Notes: generated from the letters alone by a model not told the origin. Shown: positions 11,905 to 25,700, counted from the first letter of the stretch. The stretch: 64,000 nucleotides of DNA from Apostichopus japonicus (GCF_037975245.1 NC_092568.1:26904501-26968500), one strand, 5' to 3'. A program made the numbers and translations.

Positions 11905-14900
11905 GCCTGAGGCAATCATTCTAGATATTTTCTTCTTCTAGTAAGACACATTACACAGTTCAGCAGTTGCCTTAGTGTCTGGCAGAGTGTAATTTGAGTT
12001 GTCAATTCAATAATAATCACTTCATTCACAGAATTTAACCATAATAACTTTCGTATTATTCTCACAAATATATGAAAGGTTCACGAAAACTCTTGTTGCC
12101 ATGTAGAAAGTTTTGGTATAAATTCAAAAGTTTGCCTTTCTCTATCAATCTTGTCCAAGATATATAAGCCAAAAATGGCCAGTTGTGAAGATGTATTAAT
12201 TTAAACAACATCTGGTTCATGCTGCCTAATTGCTGCTGCTGCAACTTGTATTGATATAAATGGCTAATTTTGAAGGAGTATTTTGCTGTCCTAAAGTGTA
12301 AATATTCATATTATATACCCCCTCAAAAGTCACCAAGTGCTGATAAAACACATAAGAAATGTACAACACTGAAATTTCTCAGTATAATGCAATTTCCTCT
12401 GATCAGAATTGCATTCATGTGAAACTGACAAACTTTGTGTCAGTTGTAGCACTGATTGCAATTCCAAAAGAAAGAATTTAAAAAAAAATAAAAGGAAAAA
12501 ATAAAAAAATAAAAAAAATAAAAAAAGGGGGAATGTAGGCCATAGAGAGGTTGGACCGGGGAGGGTGAGCAATGACTGGAAGAGATGTGAGAGAGGGAGA
12601 AACAGATGTACCTAAAGATGAAAGAACCAAGCAAACTTCATAATAACTTACAGATATATACATACTTCTATATTGTAGGTCTAAGCTTTAGATGAACATA
12701 GTTCATGTCATGTACACAGTAATGTTACTGTGGCTAAATGTGCAGAAAACTTTTGCTATTAAACTTGGAAATCCTCTTCTCATGCTGTCCCAGCTGTATG
12801 TTTAACCCTTCATTAATTTAGAGATCTTAGATCCAGGCTTAGTCCATTCTTTTAGTAGTGCAACAAAGAAAGAAAGAAAAACTTGTAGTTTTGATGTTCT
12901 GTTTGTTTCATATTTAAAAGGAAAACTGTTTCTCCCACATGGATATTGAATATTTTCAGTTCTTTCTAACACTTTTGGAGTTAGTCCTTGAAGTTTCTGC
13001 CATCTGCAACATGTACACTTCTGCAATCACCCTGTAGTTGTCTTTCAATAATATTGACAAAAGAGATCTATCCACAGGGAACCAGTTTCTCTCTCTCTTT
13101 ATAGATACAAGTAAAATCGGTAGTTATCTGTTTATTATCATTTTGAAAGAAAACAGTGTATAGTGGCAGCTGAATCACCTGGCAGGTGAGCATAATAACT
13201 TGAATGCGAATAGTTCATCTAACTTCTACAAAATAGGATTGGAGAGAGCTCTAATTATTGTTTTGATAAGGGAGAAGGCCAACTTAACACTGGTAGTTGA
13301 TATATAATAATAAATAATGTGTTTTATTTCATACTTCTGATGGTGACAGATGTGTTGAGAAAGTGTTTTTTTGTATTTTGTCCACAAGAAATCAGCTGCC
13401 TGTTATGATAAGATATCTGCAAATAAAAATACATTTAGTAGCTCCACATGTTGTCTTTCTCTGGATATTAGATAAAATGTAACCTCTCACGTAATTCTAT
13501 AAGAATGTCCTCCAGGGGTGTCATATATTGAGCATTTCATTCAGTGAATTTCTCTTTGTTGTTGTTGTGCATGTGTTACATCCATGGGGTCGTTAATCAA
13601 TGTCTATCTGATGGTGTTTAATCTAGTACCGTGTATATACATGTACAGAAGATCTAGTGAAATGTTAATATATCTGATAAATTCTTTTGTTTTGGAAAAC
13701 TTTGCAAGGAAAGGATTAAACATTAATAAAAAGGACTAAAAAAGGAGCAAACAAGGGAGATAACTGAAAGATTAATTTAGGTTGCATGGGACACCAAATT
13801 GAAGCATAAAAGTTAAACACTAAGTGGATGGTACCAACATTCAATGATATCTGCATAATTTCTCAGTTTATGTCAGCATGGCTCCTTGTGAACACACAAA
13901 TTATGACAATATTCAAAGTTTAAGGGAACAAAAAAAAAACATAGAAAATATCCCATGCAATTACAAAGTTAACTTTTCAATGCAATCCCAGAATGTGTTG
14001 TAGGTTTTGAAACTTTGCTGCTCAGTTTAGCATTTTTTTGTGTTATTTTACAAGTTTGTAGTTTTCAATTCTTTTGTAAATAACACTTCAGAAACTTTTT
14101 GGTGAGATTTTTTTTATTGAACCTACTGTACAGTAGTTACTGGTGGATCGCAAATTATGACACTTGATACAAATGGCTGATGTAAAAGTGTCCACTTGTC
14201 TGTTATGTTTTATTTGATAGTTATAGTAAGAAAAGTTTAAACAAATCTGTAGATCAGAGAATTTGACACAAACATATAAATCTATTATAAACAAAGACCA
14301 AGTCATGCCTGTCAGTTGCCAAGATAAATCACCTCTTTTAAATGGATATTTTTCACCTATGAAAATTCCTTGAAACCACAGGTTCAGTTTGTTCAATGAA
14401 CCGTAGTGTAGTATGGTTCTTGCTATTAAAATGAAATTTGATGTAAAGTCCTTCTGGGAATGTCAAGTGAAATTTAAGTCAATAATGAGCATGTCATATG
14501 CAAGTAAAGAAGCTAGAAATGTTGCACAAGATGTTTGGAGACAGACGTCTCTAGAATTAGGCCAGCAAATGACAACATTTATTTATGATAAACAGTATAA
14601 GAACCATAAAGATGTGAACTTAATACTCATACTAAGAATTTGAAGAAGAATGGGGAAAAAAATTATATCTGGCATATCTTGCAGTGATGATGGAACCTAT
14701 AGCATAATACTAAAATTTGTCTTGACATGAAGAAGCAACTTAATTAACTGCAAAAGTGTATAGTTTCCTTCATACACTTAAATTACTCTGAAAATAGCTG
14801 GAAGGAATGGCTTGAACCAGCCTAAACTGCAGGGTTTGGATTTTTCACAAAAGGAGGCATGAAAGGGGTTTTGAGTACTGTTTACTTAGCACAGAATGTT

Positions 14901-15730
14901 TACACAATTAGGACACAGTTACACAAGCTCAAAATATTGAGCTACATTAGTTTGGTGCATTTGTAATACTAAATGTTGTTTGTAAACATAGAGGCTCCTC
15001 TTGCCACATCTGTAAACAAACATCATATGCTGTAGTCAATATTAGTTGGGTACATATTTGTCAATGTTTGACGCAGCCTGATTGGTATGTACTTATAATC
15101 CACCTTGTCTCCACGTTCCTACATTTGTCAGTTCATTGTTGATGAAGGTCTAGTTTTATTCTCGTCAATAAAAGTTGACCCAGTTTTTGAACATGGCAGT
15201 AATATAATAAGAAGCCTGTGTCAAAGTGTTTCATATGCTGACATATTTCTCTTTCAGTGGTAATTATCACCAGTGAGATTGCTGTGGCTGCAACACAGTA
15301 TTTTCAATCAGTACATTGCACAAATCAATAAATTGATACTTTTGGAAACCCCAAATAATTAATTGGTGAAATTCTATATTGTTATGGTAGAATAAAACCC
15401 CCACAAATGACACCCAAGTCCTCTTTTAATGATGCAGTTTGTTTTTTCCAGGGCAAAAGGGTTGGGCAGTCTCGGTACCTGTTATGGTGCAACGCCTATC
15501 AATGGCATGGTACTTATTATGACCCACTTTTCTGATTTTACCATAGCAACGGAGAGTATAAGCCCAACTTGAAGTGTGCTAGCAAGTCTCTCAGTGTGTT
15601 TTTAAAAAAAGTAACGTCAAACAATTATGTAACTTTGCAAATATACGTCCAATGCGACACTATCCCATCCAGAAAATTAACAGTGCTGCAGTACTGTAGC
15701 AATAGTTATCAGTTCAAATTTGTGTAAAAG
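11905..15730. other. Gene-free AT-rich sequence
   Basis: It holds an A-rich low-complexity run at about 12479-12527 and little else. Open frames antisense to that run are only poly-Phe/Tyr artefacts. No exon recognised. Confidence 0.4.
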
Positions 15731-15855
15731 TAAGTTGGCCTGACGTTTTTCGATCCTAGCAGGATCTTCTTCAGAGACTAAATGACAAGACACATTCTCT
15801 TACACAGGCTCTTTAGTGGATAAGCAGTTTGCTAACAGTTCTATTTTATTTTTTA
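15731..15855. repeat. Interspersed repeat, family shared with 48925-49070
   Basis: It contains cgatcctagcaggatcttct and, further on, ctctttagtggataagc. The second copy at about 48.9-49.07 kb carries the same two modules, one of them inverted. No coding capacity; family unnamed. Confidence 0.55.
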
Positions 15856-15967
15856 GTTCAAATTTGTGTAAAGAAGGAGAAAAAACCCAAATAATCCTTT
15901 CTAGACATTTCTTAATGTACTTACAAACTGACATTCAGTTGACCTACACCCACCCCCACAGCCTATA

Positions 15968-16060
15968 GCCTAAGAATAATAATAATTTAGTAAAAATAAC
16001 AAATTTATATAGTGCTTTCCATTAAAGATAAAGTAAATCTTCAAAGCACTTTACATGCAT
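15968..16060. repeat. Interspersed repeat with tatagtgctttcc / aaagcacttta ends
   Basis: An AAT-rich head is followed by tttatatagtgctttccat and later caaagcactttacatgc, an imperfect inverted pair. Related elements lie at about 42425-42490 (atatagctca ... aaagcgctttac) and about 60970-61075. This is a common short dispersed element type in marine invertebrates; its classification is uncertain. Confidence 0.5.
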
Positions 16061-16581
16061 GGGGCTTGAGAAATATTCTTTAACAAGTTAGATACATGTA
16101 TATAAAAGTAATGAAGTAGTCAAAGTAAAAGTAGCAAATTATAAATCACTGGAACTTATTAACAAGGTTAAAACAAGTATAAACAAAATAAGTAATTAAA
16201 ATATATGCATGATGAAAAGCATGAGTTTTCAGTTGGGACAATAAAATAATTAAAAGTGGGTAGAAGACAATTAGTTTGGTGATAGGGCATTCTTTAGATG
16301 TGGTGCAAGAATATGAAACATCCTTTATCACCATAAAACTTGGAATTGCTTGCAAGCCCAAAATGCACCAACTACAACACCATGTCAAACCAAGTAGCTA
16401 GGTTGGCACCTTGCCAGGCAGAATTACAAAAAAAGCTTAAATTTTAATTTGATCCAGTGTTGAATCAGCAGCTAGTGTAGTACTTTTACTCTCATTACTG
16501 GAATTCTTGAATAAGCAGCAGAATTCTGAATTGAGTTTCAGTTTCTGGGTCTCACAGGCAGGAAGACCTAACAGTGAACTG
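16061..16581. other. Gene-free spacer
   Basis: No exon or repeat family recognised. Confidence 0.4.
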
Positions 16582-17393
16582 TTAAAGCAGCATTTTGCGT
16601 CCTCGACTATGATATTTCTCAACCTCACTGACTCCACTATGCCATAACGACATACATAACTAGCTTATCTATTTATATTTTACTTCAAATGGTGGCATAA
16701 AAGTCGAAAAAATTGCAACTTTCAACTTTGTTGTTCTCCAAGATATTTTCCGTTGGGAACCCAATAAACCTCGCCCATAATATGAATATTTAAACACTAC
16801 GAACGTCATTGACAGATACGTAATATAACACCACGCTTGATTTGTGTACAGTCTATATGGCAGTTGTACCAGGGAGTTGCATAACAACTCCCAACGCAAA
16901 GTCTTGAATCTATTTTTAGCAACGGCTCATAACTAAACCTGCATCTCTGATTGGTTGAATTCAAACTAGTGGGTTTGGGAACTGAATGCGATTTAATTTT
17001 GTATGTGGAATACTCGCCAATTAACGTTTTTGGCAGGGGAAAACTTGGCTAATATCTTAATTTGCTGTTTTGTGATTTGATGTATGTAAAAAACTCGATG
17101 GACATGTCAAAAAAGTATAAAACGGCGACCAAACGCAAAATGCTCATGAATAAACATACTATTCACTGATTGGTGGAATTCAAACTAGTGGATTTGGAGA
17201 TATGAAAACTTTGTCGAGGACACTTTTACTCGTTATCGATATAAATCGTTAATTACTCGCTAATTAACGCTCTTGGCAGGGTGAAACTTGGATGGTATCT
17301 TAGTTTGCTGTTTTATGATTGATACATGTAAAAAAATCGATGCACATGTTAAAAAGGTGGAAAAAAGCGACCCAACGCAAAATGCTGCTTTAA
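16582..17393. mobile_element. TTAA-flanked MITE with perfect 19-bp TIRs
   Basis: The left end TTAAAGCAGCATTTTGCGT (16582-16600) is an exact inverted match to ACGCAAAATGCTGCTTTAA at 17375-17393. The interior is an imperfect tandem duplication of about 215 bp: both copies (about 16945-17150 and 17163-17385) contain attcaaactagtgg and end in cgcaaaatgct. No transposase frame. The TTAA ends point to piggyBac- or Kolobok-type mobilisation. Confidence 0.75.
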
Positions 17394-20300
17394 AGGAGAA
17401 GTAACAAAGGCATGAACAAATTTGCCAGCAGAATAATTGTCAGAGAAAGGACAAAGCTTACCAACTTTAATTGCAAAAGGTGTTGCTGGATGATCGATCA
17501 GTTGCAAAGTGTCATGTCATGGCACAAATATCTGCTGTGTGTTTTCACAAAGAGGAAGAAGCCTAGTTATTTTGAAAATATGAAACCCATTCTTTTTAAT
17601 TCAGCTGTTGTCTGATTTTAATGTTCAAGCTTTAACTTCCTTTTTTTGAATTGTATAGATTTATGCTGATTAAATACAGCAGATTTTTTTTAAAACTAAT
17701 TGCCCAGTGTTGGCATTTACTTCTAATACCAGAAAAGTCAAATAATTTGTCTTGATTGTACTTACGGATCTTATCATGCTATAACAGCCAATAAAATAAA
17801 TGCCATGACCCAATGCTTTTTATGTGTTGTTGGCTTAACTTACTGATTTCTAATCACTGTTTACCTTCCCCCTCTAATCTTCAAATATACTATGTGATTC
17901 TGTAGTTTGCATCTAGGCGTAGTTTACTGCATAAGTACTTGTAGCCCACACATGTATGCTCGTGGATCAGTGGCATTGACATTTCAATCTTGGGGGGGGC
18001 CCAGGGGGGCCACAGCACTTAACTAGGGGGGACAATGTTTATTTGTGAATGCCATCCTGGAGGATGGGTCTAAGGGGAGGGGGTGTCCCCCTCCCCTTTG
18101 AGAAATTTTTGATCAATTAAGGGTCCTTAGATGCAATCTGGTGGTATATTTTGCAAAGTGGAAGTAACTTTATGTTCAGTAATTTTCAGGCTTAGTCTAT
18201 CCGATAGTTATGTTTTTAATTGAGGCAGATAAAGTTTTTGTTTGAGTATATTTTTTTAACACTACAAATCGCATCTGGGGGGGCACCTTGATGGGGAAGG
18301 TTTGTAAAAAGGGGTGAGGGGAGAGGTGGGGGGCGGTAAGTGCTGGGGTGCAGGGTGCCTTCCCCAGAATTCAGAAAGTCCCCTTTTCATAAGTGAGCAA
18401 CTTGGAGCTACAGTAGTTAGTTAGAAAAGAATTGTTTGCATTTTTCATAAGAATGGTCTTCAAAAGCAAGCTAATTGAATTATATGTGGGGTACATACCA
18501 TACAAAGAGGCAGCAAGCATTTGTTGAGCAACTGTTTTCTCTGAATCATTTTCCTAAATTCCTAGGTTTTCACCCCACACGTTGTTACAATTTATACCGG
18601 AAAGCAATAATATTTGCCCAAGTACACTATGTACACAAGAAGAACAAGTGGAATTGAGAAGGCAAGCTGGCTGCTTTAAAGACATTGAATTAACCATGTT
18701 CTCTATTTACTTTGCTTCTTGTTTACCTGTCTCTTAAAGTGTAAGAAAGTGATAGAAACGGTCAGATGAAAATCCCCTGAAAAGTTCTGTAGCTTCACTT
18801 CTTAATGGTAGATTATGAAGGAGGGGAAAGTGGGCATTGTCCCGAAAGTAGGAATAGGGTGCGTAGTGGTAAAATATATCCAGTCATGTAGCTTTATAGA
18901 TCTGAAAGTGCAAACGTAGATTGAAGACAGGTACAGGAAGTGCCATCGCTTGTAAATCCTCAAACCAGTAAGTTTTGGGGATTTCAATGTCTTTTTGCAA
19001 TTGAAGGTAGCATGTAAGTTTGTATATTAATTGTCCCATTGAATTGTACAATACATTGTGGAAGTAAGGGTAGTCTCTCAGCCCTTGTAGAAGTTCTCAT
19101 CAAGCTTAACCTCCCCTAACCATCATTGGATAAGTATTTTTGCTTTTTGCAGTGAATTTTGTCCTTTAATTTTGTATGTACTGTAGGTATAGGAAAGGCT
19201 GCAAGAGGCTGATTTACTTCATTCCTCTTAGACTACCTGTCTCATAAACATACATACTCCAATCTACCTAGCATGTGAAGGGGGGGGGGTGGGGAGTGGG
19301 AAGAGGGGAGGAAAGTGGGAAGAGGGTGTATCTTTCTTAAAGCTTTATTTATGCTCTGTGTTGTGAATTTTGATCATTATGATGATGCAGTTGGTGTTTA
19401 GTCATGGTAACAAGCAATGTTTTAACTTTTGGTATATGTATGTATGGTTTATGGAACAGTATATCCTGTATGGTTTAACTGCCATGTTTAGTTGCTAAAG
19501 GAAGCCACATTAGTTCTGATTTATCTCTACAAGTTGCTCTTATTTAATACCCAAACTTGGTTAAATTAATTAACTTTGTCATAATTAGAATTGTCCATTT
19601 TATGTTTAGCAATTGGTGCGTATTGAGATTGTTATATAGTTTTATTTAACTAGAGTTTTCTTTCATGGGTTCCAAAGAGCTTTGAAGTGTGCAAACAAAG
19701 TTCCCTGGAAGAAACACTTCATGGTGATCTAGTTACACTGCCTACTATAGAACCAGTGATGTTCCATATACACATACCATACAGTACGTGATCTAAATGC
19801 AATGTCGTATCATCTCTTGCTGTGTTTATTTACAATAGGAGGAAGTATAGCATGAGGGGGGTTGGGGGAGGGGTGGGGATTGGTAAAGGGACTTGCGAGA
19901 GAACCTGAGAGTTGATATTGGATTCGCAATAGCTCTTGTAGCCTTAGATCCAAATTTCACAATCATATTTCTTCAAATGTTGTGATGTTTACAATGCTAT
20001 GTACTGTCCTAAACTTCCATACTTATATTTAACTTGATCTACTTTATTGTTTAAAGCTTGTTGCATTTAATTATCTCACAATTTAGAAGTTTGAAACACT
20101 GAGACAGTCTGCTCTGTAGCTGCATGTACTTTTTGTAATTGCGTGAATGCGGTGACGACATGGGACTGTAATTGAAATATGAAACATACCAGAGCTGCTT
20201 ATAACTGGTCAATTACGTCTGTCCTCTGTCCCCATTAATTAAGTGGTATATATTTACTCTTTCAGATTTGTAATCATACAGTCTGTTGTAACTGTTTTGG

Positions 20301-21190
20301 AAGGGTTCAATATTACCAAAGGATCTCTCCAGACAGTCCATACACGTGTTAGCAATCTATTCCTCATCATACGTCCTACATATGCTGTGTCTGGCATTGT
20401 TGTCACGAAAGCAAACAAAACTAAGATTGGATAATTTGCTAACAACTTGACAGTTAAGACCAAAACAGATACAGTTATAATCAAAGTAACCCCAGCAAGT
20501 ATTGTAAGGGTCCAGTTGTCAGCTGTGTGGAATTTATGATTGTGTGCTTTACTCGTAAGTCTAATATGTTTAGGCTATTAAGTTTGATAGTTTGTGTGTG
20601 TTTTGTTTGGTCTGTATTCTTTGCAGTAGAATATATGATATGATTTGGGAGATAAAAGCTTCAAAGAATGAAACCTTCCATTATGTGTTAATCGTGGGAA
20701 TTTATGTAGTCAGAGTAGAAAATTGTTAAAATGTATACAAAATGTGTGTAGGGCAAATTTTTAATAGTTGTCCGATCATCCGAGATGACCAAAGATTTTG
20801 TAGATTGCCAAATTTCCATATGAGTTCATCAGACGGAGGGTATCGTGAAAGTAAGGAGTTTCCAGTTATGGAATTGTAACAAATTATTTCAGCATAATCG
20901 GATCTAATTTTAGTCCAAACCTGTGTTAAACCAATCACATGTACGTTTCATTGTACAGCAAGGTAAAACAGCAGTAAATAATTTACAAACACCACATGGC
21001 TGAATAACTGTACTGTCACCATACAGGGATTTTTTGCCAAAGAAGCCAATAGATACTTTTCTGTGATTTGATTGGTGTAAATTTCAAAATAAGAGAAGTA
21101 TTAAATGGCATACTCTATACTGATTGAGTGGAGAGCTCATTTGCAATACAGGTAGCTGTCAATGGTTAATACCCACAAATCTTAAGACTA
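17394..21190. other. Gene-free sequence with several G-rich patches
   Basis: G-runs cluster at about 17992-18110 (ggggggg, plus a small hairpin aaggggaggggg/ccccctcccctt at 18073-18101), 18278-18345, 19280-19330 and 19855-19885. The 17.99-18.37 kb block looks like an old dispersed repeat. No exon or RNA gene recognised. Confidence 0.4.
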
Positions 21191-21470
21191 AACTGGTGCT
21201 GTGGCTGAGTGGATAAAGGTGGTGGCATTTGAAGCAATGAGGCTTAGCAATCTGGAGGTTCCGGGTCCAACGCCCGGCCGGGTCATACAGTAGTAAGGTG
21301 GGTTTTCATCCAAGAGCAATCTACAGTTTTCCCATCTGAAATGACTTTCTAAAATTGAAAAGATTCCAAAGTTAAAATGTTGAATTGGAAGCCACCTTTA
21401 TGTGTGAGTTGTAATCCATAAGCCCTTGCTGGCTTCTCCCCAATTTTTGGTCGCTTAATCGTCAGAAAAA
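21191..21470 (+). mobile_element. Second SINE family, tRNA-Ser/Leu-like head
   Basis: The sequence starts with a tRNA-like box A (tggctgagtggataaagg) and, at about 70 bp, a box B (ggttccgggtccaacgcc). The long variable arm between them is like a class II tRNA (Ser/Leu). A non-tRNA body follows and the element ends in a TTC/ATT-rich tail near 21490. The anticodon arm and acceptor pairing are too degenerate for a working tRNA. Confidence 0.6.
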
Positions 21471-22248
21471 TAACTACTGATTCTTCTTCTTATTATTATT
21501 AGGACATTTTGTCACAGTTGTGACACATAACATGTATTAAACTGTCAGTGGCTAATGTGATTAGACTTTGGACTTCACATACAGAAAGCTATTAAATGAC
21601 AGCATTCCTTGGAATATGCTCAGTGCAATTTATGCAGTGCTTTTAAGGATCATTTGGGAAGCAAGTATGCCAAGCCTGATCTGCTGCTCTTTACTTGGAA
21701 TATATGTTCGTTATCTTATTGGAAATTTGGATCATTATAGCACATGCTTTATCATGTGCTCATTTGAAGATTTTTTTATCTTTCTTAGCGTGTAAAGTTG
21801 GTATGAAATTCAGAATATACAGCTTGTGTGCATGGTGCAGATGTAATGGTTATATATATTGTATTTTGGGAGATCGAGGGCTGACATGAGGGGATTGAAT
21901 GAAAATCACATTCCGGGGTACAGAGTTAAGGGAAAATATCACTGGGTCAAAACAGATAAAACAGAAGTATACATCGGCAGTGGCATATATTAGTTACTTG
22001 CCAAAGTGCATTATATAGAAGGACAGTATATGCAAGGTTGTTGTAAGAATCAAGTTTGTTGAATGTGTTATTGAAATCAGTGTGAAATTTTTTTATTCCA
22101 GTGGTATTTCTACTTATTTCTTGTAAAATCCCATTTTTACATAATTTGGGACTTTTAAATGCCATTTACCTACTATACTTCTGCCACTGAGGTGTACTGT
22201 ATGGATTGAATGTCAGTATGGATACATCCTTTAAACTTTGCTTTCCTA
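21471..22248. other. Gene-free spacer
   Basis: No exon or repeat family recognised. Confidence 0.35.
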
Positions 22249-22617
22249 TTAAAGGCATTGAAGACTCGCCCCAAACCGGCCATCTGAAAAAGTTAACTTT
22301 CTGTTGCTTGCAAGTGACGTTTTGGTTTTGTTCGTGTCGCTACAAAATGCAGACTGTAATGAAACGTGATACTTTGTTATCCTTAGCTGGACCTGAGATG
22401 TTCATCGCTGTACCGTTTGTATGCTGTGCTGTGGGTATTGACCGCAGCTGTATGTACTGACTGTACACTAGTGTCTAATTACCGATGGTAGCAAGCTGTG
22501 TGTGTATTTTCTGGGATCGATGGGGGTGTTTAACACTTCTGTTACACCTCATTCGAAACAAGGTCAGATTACCGGCATTAGACGTTTCCTTTTTAAGCGA
22601 GTCGTCACACCCTTTAA
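22249..22617. mobile_element. TTAA MITE family A, copy 1
   Basis: TTAA at both ends (22249-22252, 22614-22617) with imperfect inverted ends: aaggcattgaagactcgcc on the left, gcgagtcgtcacaccctt on the right. Nearly identical copies are at 36926-37297 and from 63856 to the window end. It has no coding capacity. It ends 51 bp before the first recognised exon, so it sits directly upstream of that exon's polypyrimidine tract. Confidence 0.75.
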
Positions 22618-22668
22618 GACAAAAATGGTTCTTACCTTCTTATTATGTTTTTACTTGTTAATCAACAG

Positions 22669-22787
22669 GAAGGAGACAGGCAGAGGAAAGGAGGGCCAGT
22701 ATGGGGTCCATGGAGTGAGTGGAGTGCATGCTCCAGGACATGTGGGGGAGGAGTCTATTATCAAGAAAGACAATGTTTTTCAGTGAG
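22669..22787 (+). CDS. Exon 1 seen: TSP1 repeat 1 (first part)
   Basis: It reads [17 protein letters not shown], the WxxWxxW C-mannosylation and CSxTCGGG O-fucosylation signature of the first TSP1 repeat of papilin and ADAMTS-like proteins. The acceptor is atcaacag at 22668. Two donors are possible: GTGAGG at 22783 would break the frame, whereas GTCAGT at 22788 leaves AG, which joins the next exon's G to make Arg and continue the domain. I therefore chose 22787. The start is in phase 0, so an upstream exon must supply the signal peptide. Confidence 0.88.
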
Positions 22788-25700
22788 GTCAGTTGGATAT
22801 ATATTTCATACTTTTTGGTTTCATGTGCAGTATGCCTATTTAGAAGAAACAAAAGAATGAACAAGATTTTTTTTTCGTCATTGAATCTGTTCCAACAAGT
22901 GTGGATCTCCTCAAAAAAGTTGTGATTAAAAATCAGTGTTTGTATGTGGAATTTGCCTTGCAGACAGAGATAAAATAAAAAGAAGCTGTTTCTTGTTACT
23001 CGCAGCTCTGAAAGTAAACAGACAAGGTATTTGAACTTGGGATAATTAACATATAAGGAAGTCTTCAGTGTGGTGCATGTATATTTACACAATTCCCCAA
23101 AGTATTGCATTTATTACTTTTTGTAGACTGCAAAGAGTGGTATTAGTTTCTGGAGGCTAGAGTTCTCAAAATTTCATTACCCAGACACTTCTCTTCCCAT
23201 GTTTTGTGTCCCATTTAAACTAGACGCAAATTTAAAAGGTACTTTCAAAATTTTCATGATTTGTATGTTTGAGCAAGTCCTTCATAAAATGAAACTATTG
23301 AAACTGAACTAATCCATGGAATGTGGGTACATTATTTTGACATTTTAGAATTGGAAAGTGATATTAATTTTGCAAAATCAAACTCAGAATGATACTTTAA
23401 ACGTGTTTATCAAGTCTGTGGAAAGTCATTCTGCTTTTGCTAGAAATATAAGTAACTAGGTTATGTACACTAGTCAGTACAAAGAATTGGAAGTCTAGAA
23501 ATTTCAGGGTTTGTCAATACTAATTGAACTGGTCTTATAGGTCAATTCAGGTTAACATTTGTTTGCATAGCTTGTTTTTGTTTAATTTGAAATAGATAAT
23601 AACATGTTTTTAGATCCCTTTTGTTATATTTGATGCATAATCAGTCAATATTAAAGTTGGAGATAAAAGTGTTATACAGGTATGTGTATTATTTTAATTG
23701 CAAACTGTACTGTGTTTGTGCTATTTATACTGCTGACATTTGTGCAGTTATAAGAACTGCAAAAACTGGAAGTATATATATGGCTTCAAAACAAGTTATA
23801 CTAACCTTGAATTTGAGTATCCAAAGTGTGTACTTTAATGCTAACTAGTTTAAATCCCAGTTATATCATAGTATAAGAACCTTTTCCATTGTAACTTTCC
23901 ACACCTTAAAGTTGCTCAAAATGCCACGATGCCTTGTAGTTTGTAAATGCGTGCACAATTATGTTTTCAAGCTTTGTTTACAATGTGATCAGTGACGTTT
24001 TTCGATACAGAAAAAGTGCTGCTGGGCAAAGAATAAGATATTGTGTTATGTTGATAGTACGCATAGTGACCTATACATAAAAGACAATTTAAGTTCACAG
24101 AATAGGTAAATTCCATATTATAAGTTTATGATAGAGGCTATTAGCTAGTTTTAACATAGTGCCTAATTCAAACATTTGCAGAATTGGACTAAATGAGAGT
24201 CAAAGCCAATGTAGCGGGAGAGTGGTAAGAGGGGAATGGGGAAGGGTTAGGGAATGAGGGAGAAGTTAGGGATCGGGAAAAATTGTAGGAAATGAAGAGG
24301 TGTTTGGTAGGGGTGATTGGGAATGGGGAAGGATAGACTAGGGAACGGTGGATGGTGGGGTACTGGAGGGGTTATAAAGTAATTAATAATGAGGGTAGGG
24401 AATAGGGGTAAGGAAAAGTGTAGGTTAATGTAGGAGGGGATAGTGGATAGGGGGCATTAGAGCAATCGGGGAGAAAAATTGAGCCTTTCTTGAAAGTTTG
24501 ATAAACTATGGAAATGTTGTGATGAGATCTGTTTTGCATTTGTATCACAAATGTTGTTCAAGCAATTTCAGGCAAGTATTCCACAGAGACCATGCGGAAC
24601 TAATTTTTCAGAAATATTTACAATTCTTACTTGGATGTCATATGGATGACATGTTCTTTTTTCATGGTCATGCATTACTCATTCCATATGATTTATGATT
24701 TCTTCTATCTTTAGGGATGTAGCTCTTAAAGCTGACAGATGTGACGGTAGTTCCAGAGTGTACCAATCCTGCAATATTCAGGATTGTCCGGAGGGGTCCA
24801 AAGACTTCAGAGAAGAACAATGTTCAAGTTTCAATGAAGTTCCCTTTGATGGAAATCTGTACACCTGGGTACCATATCTAGGGGGTAAGTTCATAAAGAG
24901 AGGTGGTACAGAAATCTTGCAGACACCATAGTGAACCTTGTATGCACTTCAAAACTTGAATAATATGAAATCTCAAAGCTTTAAAGCCCCACAACCTGCT
25001 TATCCCCTTCCTTTTTCACTCACTACATGTTTCTTGACTGTGAAATTAAAACCTTGATGACCAAACGACGGACAAATTTGAACAAAATACTGGAGAATAT
25101 ATTCATGAATGTTCAAGTGTTACCATAAATTACACAAACGAGGGGAAAAAAATCACATGTATATATTCTATTTGACTGTACATGTTAGGGCATGAGTAGT
25201 AAACAACTACAAAGTCGGTCTCTGATCACTGCCTTTTATATAATACTGAGTAAGGGTGAGGGAAATTGTAATAATAATATCAACTATATCGAAGCCAAGT
25301 GGTGACAGTTTTGCAATGACCATGTATCCTTCATTGGGTGAAATTTGTAATGTGCTAAGTTATATCATTTTAATACATGTGAACTATACAACAAAAGACA
25401 ACCTGATAGAATGGTAAAAAAACAGAAGTGACAAAAAATTCAAATTCAAAATCAGTAATGATTCAGTTTTCTCTTGTTATTTCTTGACTCAGAAATAATT
25501 CATTTAATTGCAAAAGGCTTCTATCATTTTGTCATACATGATATGTTATATTGAGTAGAATGGTTTATCATAATGTTTTGTAAACTTGAATTGAAAGGCC
25601 TATGTACACCTAAAATACATACTAGGAAGATAGAATCTCTTCTCTCTGTAGACAAAGTGTTTAATTTACTGTCTACATTAAATGACACATTTAGTGTGGT

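Noticed and set aside
12330-12663. Three overlapping - strand frames rich in Phe and Tyr.
   Set aside because: They are the translation of the complement of an A-rich low-complexity run.
21191-21280. Possible real tRNA-Ser/Leu gene.
   Set aside because: Box A and B are good, but the acceptor stem does not pair, and the element continues into a SINE-like body with a simple-repeat tail.
22625-22668. ATG followed by a hydrophobic run ([14 protein letters not shown]) just before the first TSP1 exon, looking like a signal peptide.
   Set aside because: It is out of frame with the TSP1 exon. The T-rich codons are simply the polypyrimidine tract of the acceptor at 22668.
22658-23110. 150-codon - strand frame opposite exon 1.
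   Set aside because: It is a shadow of exon 1 and the following intron, with no recognisable domain; exon 1 is clearly + strand TSP1.
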